A DNA stretch of 29,290 nt from Prevotella sp. (GTDB lineage Bacteria > Bacteroidota > Bacteroidia > Bacteroidales > Bacteroidaceae), in contig DLZV01000021.1 of NCBI GenBank assembly GCA_003447235.1, forward strand, positions 128,014 through 157,303. Direction: 5' to 3'. Under the pieces are notes generated by a model that saw only the letters and a program-made list of their open reading frames with translations, did not search any database and was not told the origin of the DNA. Shown piece after piece: positions 23,900 to 29,290 of this stretch. Positions within the stretch are counted from its first letter, which is position 1, and every line of letters starts with the position of its first letter. The position numbers were made by a program, and so were the translations under genes.

Positions 23900-24664
23900 A
23901 TGATAGAAGTCAAGCATATAGACAAGTCCTTTGGCGATAAAGCCGTCCTGCGCGACATCAACGCCGTCTTCGACGACGGCAAGACCAACCTCATTATCGG
24001 TCAGTCGGGCGCGGGCAAGACCGTGCTGATGAAGATCCTTGTGGGCCTCCTCGATCCGACGGGTGGCGAGGTGCTCTACGACGGGCGCGACTTTGTGCGC
24101 ATGTCGAAGCGCGAGCGCGTGCAGATGCGCCGTGAGATGGGCATGATCTTCCAGAGTGCGGCCCTCTTCGACTCCCTCTCCGTCCTGGAGAATGTGCGCT
24201 TTCCCCTTGATATGTTCTCCAATATGACTGCCGCCGAGCGCGACCGAAGGGCGCAGGAGTGTCTCGACCGCGTCAACCTCAACGGGACGGGAAGCAAGTT
24301 TCCAGGCGAAATCTCGGGTGGTATGCAGAAGCGTGTCGCCATCGCTCGCGCCATCGTCATGAATCCGAAGTATCTCTTCTGCGACGAGCCCAACTCCGGC
24401 CTCGACCCGAAGACCTCGCTTGTCATCGACGAGCTCCTCTCCGGCATCACCAAGGAGTATGGCATCACGACGATCATCAATACCCACGACATGAACTCCG
24501 TCATGGGTATTGGCGAGAACATCGTCTTCATAGCCGACGGCAGAAAGGAGTGGCAGGGCGACAAAGACTCCGTCATCTCCTCGCGCAACAAGAAGCTCAA
24601 CGACTTGGTCTTCGCCTCCGACCTCTTCAAGAAAGTCAGAGAGGTGGAGCGGGAGGAGAAATAA
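23900..24664 (+). CDS. mlaF: MlaF-family phospholipid ABC transporter ATPase
   Basis: The 254-residue ATPase carries Walker A GQSGAGKT (residues about 34-41), Q-loop IFQSAALFDSLSVLENV (typical of MlaF, with the AALFDS sequence), the signature ISGGMQKRVAIARAI, Walker B YLFCDEPNSGLDP and NTHDMNS with the switch histidine. It energises MlaE in phospholipid transport. It is the second gene of the mlaEF pair; two 78-bp tandem repeats start immediately after its stop codon. Confidence 0.94.
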   Translation: MIEVKHIDKSFGDKAVLRDINAVFDDGKTNLIIGQSGAGKTVLMKILVGLLDPTGGEVLYDGRDFVRMSKRERVQMRREMGMIFQSAALFDSLSVLENVRFPLDMFSNMTAAERDRRAQECLDRVNLNGTGSKFPGEISGGMQKRVAIARAIVMNPKYLFCDEPNSGLDPKTSLVIDELLSGITKEYGITTIINTHDMNSVMGIGENIVFIADGRKEWQGDKDSVISSRNKKLNDLVFASDLFKKVREVEREEK

Positions 24665-24665
24665 G

Positions 24666-24821
24666 AACCTTTTCGTTAAGCCAAATGAGCAGAACCGAGC
24701 TTGCTCGAGTTATGCCATGGCGAGAAAAGGTGCCATGTAATGGAACCTTTTCGTTAAGTCAAATGAGCAGAACCGAGCTTGCTCGAGTTATGCCATGGCG
24801 AGAAAAGGTGCCATGTAATGG
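24666..24821. repeat. Two tandem 78-bp repeats with internal palindromes
   Basis: Units 24666-24743 and 24744-24821 differ at a single base (AAGCC versus AAGTC), and a further AACG-TTTCC start of a third unit follows. Each unit begins AACCTTTTCG and contains CGAGC-TT-GCTCG, the palindrome GCCATGGC, GAGAAAAGGT (complementary to the ACCTTTTC start) and CCATGTAATGG. The repeats fill the gap between the convergent mlaF and lipoprotein genes, starting 1 base after one stop and ending 8 bases before the other. They could act as a bidirectional terminator or be a copy of a dispersed palindromic element. Confidence 0.88.
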
Positions 24822-24829
24822 AACGTTTC

Positions 24830-25267
24830 CTATCGCATATACCACAGACTGTCGCGCCTCACCATCGGCACGACCACCTGCTCCTGTGTCTTGTCGCCAT
24901 AGACGAGCGTGAGAAAGACGTTGGCCGTCTGCGTCTTCTCAGCATACTGGTAGGTGCTGATGCGGACGCTGTCGATGCCCTTGTGGCGCTTCTGTTCGTT
25001 GTCGGCAAACTGCTTTAGGATGGCTTTCATCTGCTGTCGGTAAGTCTCGGGCACGGTATCGGCCTTCAACTTCCCCTCATAGAAACTGTCGAAGCGGCCT
25101 GCCGCCAAGCTGTCGTAGTAGATCTTGGCCGTTCGGGCCGCCAGTTCGCCTTGGTTGACCGTCTCCTGCGGCTTGTCGGAGCACGACCCCAGGAGCAGCG
25201 ACAGGGCGAGAGCCCCCGTCCCCAGCAGCGAGCCGAGGAAGGGGCGTAGAGAAAATGCGTGCATCAT
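24830..25267 (-). CDS. Small lipoprotein of unknown function
   Basis: The 145-residue protein starts with a signal peptide ending in LLLGSC, a lipobox with Cys29 as the lipidated residue, and continues as a soluble domain of about 110 residues containing Glu/Lys-rich helices and a C-terminal beta-rich part (TANVFLTLVYGDKTQEQVVV, then DSLWYMR). This layout resembles small DUF4878-like NTF2-fold lipoproteins in Bacteroidetes, but I cannot name it with confidence. The ATG at 25267 (an ATGATG, so 25264 is also possible) overlaps the der stop by four bases, implying translational coupling; longer upstream starts would run inside der. It is probably an envelope protein made together with Der. Confidence 0.8.
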   Translation of the reverse strand: MMHAFSLRPFLGSLLGTGALALSLLLGSCSDKPQETVNQGELAARTAKIYYDSLAAGRFDSFYEGKLKADTVPETYRQQMKAILKQFADNEQKRHKGIDSVRISTYQYAEKTQTANVFLTLVYGDKTQEQVVVPMVRRDSLWYMR

Positions 25268-26577
25268 TTCTGACGGATGAAGATGTTGATCGGGGTGCCG
25301 ATGAGCGACCAATGCTCTCGCATCTTGTTCTCCAGGAAGCGACGGTAGGGCTCCTTGATGTATTGCGGCAGGTTGGCGTAGTAGACAAACGAGGGGATCT
25401 GCGTGTTGGGCAGCTGCGAGCAATACTTGATCTTGATATACTTGCCCTTGGTCGAGGGGGGCGGCGTGTTCTCGATGATGGGCAGCATCACCTCGTTGAG
25501 CTTGTTGGTGCCGATGTGGATCTTGCGGCTGTCGAAGACTGCCTTAGCCAGTTCGAGCACCTTGAAGATGCGCTGCTTGGTCAGGGCCGAGGTGAAGATG
25601 ATGGGGAAGTCGGTGAAGGGCGCCATGCGGCTGCGGATGGCGTTGGTGAAGGTGTCGATGTGCTTCTGGGTCTTCTCCTCCACCAGGTCCCATTTGTTGA
25701 CCACCACGACGAGCGACTTCTTGTTTCTCTGGATGATCTGGAAGATGTTCATGTCCTGTCCCTCGATGCCACGCGTGGCGTCGATCATGAGGATGCAGAC
25801 GTCGCTGTTCTCGATGGCGCGGATGGATCGCATCACGCTATAGAACTCCAGGTCCTCGCTCACCTTGTTTTTGCGTCGGATGCCTGCCGTATCGACGAGG
25901 TAGAAGTCGAAACCAAACTTGTTGTAGCGCGTGTAGATGCTGTCGCGTGTGGTTCCTGCTATCTCGGTGACGATGTTGCGGTCCTCGCCGATGAAGGCGT
26001 TGATGATGCTCGACTTGCCGACATTGGGGCGTCCCACGACGGCGAAGCGCGGCAGGTTGTCGTCAACCTCCTCCTCGGGCACGTCCTCCAGTTTCTCCAG
26101 GATGATGTCGAGCAGGTCGCCCGTGCCGCCACCCGTGATTGCGCTCACGCAGATCGGGTCGCCCAGCCCCAGCTTGTAAAACTCAGCAGCCTCGTACGAT
26201 CGTCCGCTATTGTCTATCTTGTTGGCCACGAGCAGGATGGGTACGCTTGCGCGGCGCAAGATCTGTGCCACGTCCTCGTCCCAGTCCGTGATGCCCGTCT
26301 CGTTGTCCACCACGAAGAGCACCAGGTCGGCCTCGTCCGTGGCTACGCGCACCTGCTTGCGGATGGCGTCCTCGAAGATGTCGTCCGACTTGACGACCCA
26401 GCCTCCTGTATCAACAAGCGAAAACTCGCGCCCGTTCCAGAGACATTTGCCATACTGGCGGTCGCGGGTGGTGCCTGCCGTCTCGCTCACGATGGCGCGG
26501 CGGCTATTGGTGAGACGGTTGAAAAGCGTTGATTTGCCCACGTTCGGGCGGCCAACGATAGCTACTAAATTTGCCAT
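25264..26577 (-). CDS. der: Ribosome biogenesis GTPase Der (EngA)
   Basis: Der is a double-GTPase needed for assembly of the 50S ribosomal subunit. The 437-residue protein has two G domains, each with a GRPNVGKS P-loop (near residues 8-15 and about 180-187), DTGG and DTAG switch II motifs, and NKID/NKWD base-recognition motifs, followed by the KH-like domain (about 355-437, with YKRFLENK-like YRRFLENKMREHW and GTPINIFIRQK at the end). Size and order are normal. It follows era after a gap of about 195 bases containing a large secondary structure. Confidence 0.97.
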   Translation of the reverse strand: MANLVAIVGRPNVGKSTLFNRLTNSRRAIVSETAGTTRDRQYGKCLWNGREFSLVDTGGWVVKSDDIFEDAIRKQVRVATDEADLVLFVVDNETGITDWDEDVAQILRRASVPILLVANKIDNSGRSYEAAEFYKLGLGDPICVSAITGGGTGDLLDIILEKLEDVPEEEVDDNLPRFAVVGRPNVGKSSIINAFIGEDRNIVTEIAGTTRDSIYTRYNKFGFDFYLVDTAGIRRKNKVSEDLEFYSVMRSIRAIENSDVCILMIDATRGIEGQDMNIFQIIQRNKKSLVVVVNKWDLVEEKTQKHIDTFTNAIRSRMAPFTDFPIIFTSALTKQRIFKVLELAKAVFDSRKIHIGTNKLNEVMLPIIENTPPPSTKGKYIKIKYCSQLPNTQIPSFVYYANLPQYIKEPYRRFLENKMREHWSLIGTPINIFIRQK

Positions 26578-26611
26578 GATGTCTGTTTAATTACTGAAGT
26601 TTAACATTCTT

Positions 26612-26669
26612 CGGCCCTCGCCATCCGATGGCGAGAGTATGCCCTGCATACAGTTAGGGCCGTTTTTTT
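26612..26669 (+). terminator. Three-way-junction structure with T-tract on the plus strand
   Basis: Outer arms CGGCCC (26612-26617) and GGGCCG (26657-26662) enclose two perfect hairpins: CTCGCCAT-ccg-ATGGCGAG (26617-26635) and GTATGC-cct-GCATAC (26637-26651). Seven Ts (26663-26669) follow on the plus strand, the form of an intrinsic terminator, but no plus-strand gene precedes it. In the minus (era-der) direction the structure is flanked by an A-run and would lie in the der leader. It may stop antisense transcription or serve as a regulatory or processing element for der. Confidence 0.6.
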
Positions 26670-26772
26670 CTTGTCATTTGTCCCGTCCGTCGTTTGGCGG
26701 GCGGGGTAGGGGTGAGCGTTTTTTGGGGGTGCTGCCTCTCCCAGGGGATGTGGCTCACGAGAGCGCGCGCCC

Positions 26773-27657
26773 TTATTGTGGGTCGTAGCCGAAAAGGCGC
26801 AGCTCGCGCTTGGAGCTTCGCCAGTCCTTATCGACCTTGACGTAGGTCTCCAGGAAGATCTTCTTGCCGAAGAACTGCTCGAGCGACTTGCGTGCCTCTG
26901 CCGATACTTTCTTGAGGGCCTGTCCCTGGTGGCCGATGATGATGCCCTTTTGGCTGTCGCGCTCCACGTAGATGACGGCATTGATGCGGATCAGCCGTTC
27001 GTCCTCCTTGAATCGCTCCACGGCCACCTCCACGGAGTAGGGTATCTCCTTGTCGTAGTAGCGGAGGATCTTCTCGCGGATGATCTCGGAGACGAAAAAC
27101 TTGGCGGGTTTGTCCGTGAGCTGGTCCTTGTCGAAGTAGGCCGGGCTCTCGGGCAGGAGTTCCAGGATGCGCTTCATCAGGATCTCCGTGCCAAACTTGT
27201 TCTTGGCCGAGATGGGCAGTATCTCGGCTTTCGGGAGCAGCTTGTGCCATGTCTCCACGAGATCGCCGAGCTGGTTTTGCTCGCTCTCGTCGATCTTGTT
27301 GATCAGGAGGATGACGGGTATCTCCATCTTCGAGACCTTCTCCAGGAAGTCCATGTTCTTGGTTGGCGTCTCGCGCACGTCCGTCACGTAGAGCAAGATG
27401 TCGGCGTCGGCGAGTGCGCTCTCCGAGAATGCCAGCATCATCTCCTGCATCTTGTAGTTGGGCTTCAGCACGCCCGGGGTGTCGGAGAATACCACCTGTG
27501 CCTCTGGCGTGTTGACGATGCCCATGATGCGATGGCGTGTGGTCTGGGCCTTGAAGGTCGCTATACTGATCTGTTCGCCCACGAGTTGGTTCATGAGCGT
27601 GCTCTTGCCCACATTCGGGTTGCCCACGATGTTGACGAATCCTGCTTTGTGCTGCAT
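26773..27657 (-). CDS. era: Ribosome-associated GTPase Era
   Basis: Era binds the 3' end of 16S rRNA and assists 30S maturation. The 294-residue protein has the G domain with GNPNVGKST (about residues 11-19), DTPG, NKID, and the C-terminal KH domain with the GxxG-type loop GIIIGHQGQALKKV. I use the ATG at 27657 (MQHKAGFVNIVG), which begins at the conserved first strand; an upstream in-frame ATG at 27732 would add 25 residues that do not look like Era and would overlap the terminator region. It comes after the fabH terminator, so it needs its own promoter, but none was obvious in the 27658-27735 gap. Confidence 0.95.
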   Translation of the reverse strand: MQHKAGFVNIVGNPNVGKSTLMNQLVGEQISIATFKAQTTRHRIMGIVNTPEAQVVFSDTPGVLKPNYKMQEMMLAFSESALADADILLYVTDVRETPTKNMDFLEKVSKMEIPVILLINKIDESEQNQLGDLVETWHKLLPKAEILPISAKNKFGTEILMKRILELLPESPAYFDKDQLTDKPAKFFVSEIIREKILRYYDKEIPYSVEVAVERFKEDERLIRINAVIYVERDSQKGIIIGHQGQALKKVSAEARKSLEQFFGKKIFLETYVKVDKDWRSSKRELRLFGYDPQ

Positions 27658-27735
27658 AATGATGTTGTTGTGGAGTAAACCAATTTGGCGGATTGAGAAG
27701 AAGGCCGGGTGTGGAGTCCGTCTCCTGCCCAAAGC

Positions 27736-27801
27736 GAAAAAAGCTCAGAGCGTCAGGCCACGGGGAAGCGTCGCCGCTCCCTTGCGCCTCACGTTCTGAG
27801 C
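27736..27801 (-). terminator. Rho-independent terminator after fabH
   Basis: Arms starting GCTCAGAGCGTCAGG (from 27743) and ending ACGTTCTGAGC (to 27801) form a long stem of about 15 pairs with two mismatches and a GC-rich loop. On the minus strand TTTTTTCGC follows. It ends the yceD-rpmF-fabH transcript about 30 bases past the fabH stop. Confidence 0.85.
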
Positions 27802-27830
27802 CCCATACTTATTTGTTGTGAAGCCGTCCG

Positions 27831-28850
27831 CTACTTCGCCGCTCCTACCGCGTCGCCGTCGTAGGCCCACTTGCAGTAAGATGCTCCATGGGCAAATCCG
27901 GCTGCGAAGGCCGTGAAGATGACGTTGTCGCCCTTCTTGAGCAGCTTCTCGTTGTCCCACATGGCCAGCGGAATCGTTGCTGCCGACGTGTTGCCGTAGC
28001 GGTCGATGTTGATGATGACCTTATCGAGCGGTATCTCCGCGCGCTTGGCCACGGCCTCGATGATGCGGCGGTTGGCCTCGTGGGGTATCACCCAGTTGAT
28101 GGTCTCGGGAGTCAGTCCGAATCGGCTCATCATCATCCCAACGTCGTTGCTCATCTCCGTGACGGCATAGCGAAACACCGTGCGCCCCTCCTGATAGATA
28201 TAGTGGAGCTTGTGCGACACCGTGAACTGTGACGGGGGGCATACCGATCCGCCCGCTTTCAGGTGAAGGAACGGCAGTCCCTTGCCATCGGTACGCAGGT
28301 AGGATCCCTGCATGCCGACACCCTCCTCCGTCGTTCCCTCTACGAGCACCGCGCCCGCTCCGTCGCCGAAGAGGACGCAGGTGTTGCGGTCGGTGTAGTC
28401 GACCATCGACGACATCTTGTCGGCTCCGATGACGATGATGCGCTTGTAGCGTCCGCTCTCTATCATCGAGCAGGCCAGATCGAGCGTGTAGAGGAATCCG
28501 CTGCAGGCCGCCGCCGTGTCCATGGCGAAGGCGTTGTGCATCCCCAGTCGCCCGACGACGATGGAGGCCGTCGAGGGAAACTTGTAGTCGGGAGTAGTCG
28601 TGGCGACGATAAGCGCGTCGATGGAGTCGGGATCGGCTCCCGTCTTCTCCAGCAGCTGGCTTGCGGCCTTGCGAGCCATGTAGCTCGTGCCCAGCCCCTC
28701 CTCGGTGAGGATGCGCCGCTCCTTGATGCCGACGCGCGTCTGGATCCACTCATCGGTGGTATCGACCATGCGCGACAACTCCTGGTTGGTGAGGATGTAG
28801 TCGGGCACGTAGCCGCCGATACCGGTGATGATAGCGTTTATCTTCTCCAT
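27831..28850 (-). CDS. fabH: Beta-ketoacyl-ACP synthase III
   Basis: FabH starts fatty-acid synthesis by condensing an acyl-CoA with malonyl-ACP. The 339-residue protein carries the Cys-His-Asn triad: Cys116 in DTAAACSGF, His in WVIPHEANRRI, Asn in RYGNTSAATIP. The DTTDEWIQTRVGI motif near the N-terminus and FGDGAGAVL in the middle are typical. Length fits. It follows rpmF after 20 bases, part of the widespread yceD-rpmF-fab linkage (plsX is not present between them here). Confidence 0.97.
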   Translation of the reverse strand: MEKINAIITGIGGYVPDYILTNQELSRMVDTTDEWIQTRVGIKERRILTEEGLGTSYMARKAASQLLEKTGADPDSIDALIVATTTPDYKFPSTASIVVGRLGMHNAFAMDTAAACSGFLYTLDLACSMIESGRYKRIIVIGADKMSSMVDYTDRNTCVLFGDGAGAVLVEGTTEEGVGMQGSYLRTDGKGLPFLHLKAGGSVCPPSQFTVSHKLHYIYQEGRTVFRYAVTEMSNDVGMMMSRFGLTPETINWVIPHEANRRIIEAVAKRAEIPLDKVIINIDRYGNTSAATIPLAMWDNEKLLKKGDNVIFTAFAAGFAHGASYCKWAYDGDAVGAAK

Positions 28851-28870
28851 TTATGTCAATGAGAAGGTGT

Positions 28871-29056
28871 TTACTCGGCGGTAGCGACCTCCACGGCCAG
28901 CTTGCCGCGGTAGTAGCCGCACGTGGGGCATACGGTGTGATAGACGTAGTAGGCGCCACAGTTGGGGCATACGGCGAGCGTGGGGGCTACTGCCTTGTCA
29001 TGCGTTCTGCGCTTGAGCGTACGAGTCTTCGATTGTCTTCTTTTAGGATGTGCCAT
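28871..29056 (-). CDS. rpmF: 50S ribosomal protein L32
   Basis: The 61-residue basic protein begins MAHPKRRQSKTRTLKRRTH, the standard L32 start, and has two zinc-ligand pairs, CPNCG and CPTCG, followed by a short C-terminal tail (GKLAVEVATAE). It is a structural protein of the large subunit. The four-cysteine form is the zinc-binding variant. It lies between yceD and fabH, with 23 A/T-rich bases to the yceD stop. Confidence 0.97.
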   Translation of the reverse strand: MAHPKRRQSKTRTLKRRTHDKAVAPTLAVCPNCGAYYVYHTVCPTCGYYRGKLAVEVATAE

Positions 29057-29079
29057 AATTTTTTAATCTGTTTTGTTTT

Positions 29080-29290
29080 TTAATTCTTTTTCTTGAGTTG
29101 TTCGAGTGCTGCCCAGCGCGGGTCTGTGGCTTTCTCGTCTCCCTCTCCGCTTCGGACGGCCGAGTGCTCCTCGAGCACCCGTATCATGGCAGGGTTGCAT
29201 TTTCCAGGTGCATGCACGTGCCTGACGGGGATGGCGAGCGCCGTCAACTCGTAGATGAGCCATGCGACATCGAGTATTCCTTCGTCCTCG
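29080..29290 (-). CDS. yceD: DUF177/YceD-family protein, 3' part only
   Basis: The last 70 codons are in the window; the gene continues beyond base 29290. The frame reads EDEGILDVAWLIYELTALAI, then PVRHVHAPGKCNPAMIRVLEE, and ends DPRWAALEQLKKKN before TAA at 29080-29082. This matches the C-terminus of the DUF177 family, with the conserved IYE, RHVH...C-N and DPRW elements. The family is required for 23S rRNA processing or ribosome assembly in several bacteria and is nearly always next to rpmF, as here. A competing open frame across the same bases lacks these motifs. Confidence 0.9.
   Translation of the reverse strand, partial: EDEGILDVAWLIYELTALAIPVRHVHAPGKCNPAMIRVLEEHSAVRSGEGDEKATDPRWAALEQLKKKN

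Noticed and set aside
24666..24821. Tandem repeats considered as a CRISPR fragment
   Set aside because: The 78-bp units adjoin directly with no unique spacers, and no cas gene is nearby.
25268..25423. Longer start for the lipoprotein gene
   Set aside because: It would place 52 residues ahead of the signal peptide and run through the end of der; a lipoprotein signal needs to be at the N-terminus.
29063..29263. Open frame over the last 230 bases in another frame
   Set aside because: The overlapping frame ending at 29080 matches the DUF177 C-terminus; this one starts with a chance ATG and has low-complexity Arg-rich sequence.

Overview
The window looks like a chromosomal segment of a fairly GC-rich Bacteroidales bacterium, most likely Prevotella-like. 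This rests on protein sequence character, on many promoters with the Bacteroidetes -7 element (TAnnTTTGC) 10-110 bases before genes, on the gene order tig-clpP-clpX-recQ, and on the order yceD(DUF177)-rpmF-fabH-era-der. Most genes are housekeeping; no rRNA, tRNA, CRISPR array or prophage was seen. Species cannot be decided from the sequence alone.

Layout. 1-590: a 5'-truncated remnant of an AAA+ ATPase beside three imperfect palindromes. 590-2110: a small exported FMN-binding protein and, converging on it, aspartate-semialdehyde dehydrogenase (asd). 2228-6142: a CPA2-type cation/proton antiporter overlapping a LolD-type ABC ATPase, then the S1 RNA-binding protein CvfB. 6369-8858 (minus): the PLP synthase genes pdxT and pdxS, preceded by a regulator-like protein that joins a shortened, apparently inactive ThiD/PdxK-like kinase domain to an AraC DNA-binding domain. 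9003-10913: tcdA (tRNA t6A dehydratase) and a zinc alcohol dehydrogenase. 10966-15391: a strong-looking promoter, a leader of about 300 nt with several hairpins, and a tripartite efflux locus whose TolC gene is broken by a one-base deletion and a nonsense codon while the EmrA- and EmrB-like genes are intact.

15490-21342 (minus): tig with its own promoter and terminator, then clpP-clpX-recQ, a protein quality-control and DNA-repair block. 21343-23006: lptB whose reading frame runs on into the first ORF of an ISAon1-type insertion sequence remnant. 23135-24664: mlaE-mlaF, the permease and ATPase of a phospholipid (MCE-type) transporter, divergent from lptB. 24666-24821: two nearly identical 78-bp tandem repeats. 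24830-29290 (minus): DUF177/YceD (cut by the window edge), rpmF, fabH, a terminator, era, der, and a small lipoprotein overlapping der.

The points most worth a second look are the degenerate kinase-AraC fusion next to pdxST, the LptB-transposase ORF fusion, the doubly broken tolC behind a structured leader, and several palindromic intergenic elements (314-406, 1023-1079, 21490-21549, 24666-24821, 26612-26669).
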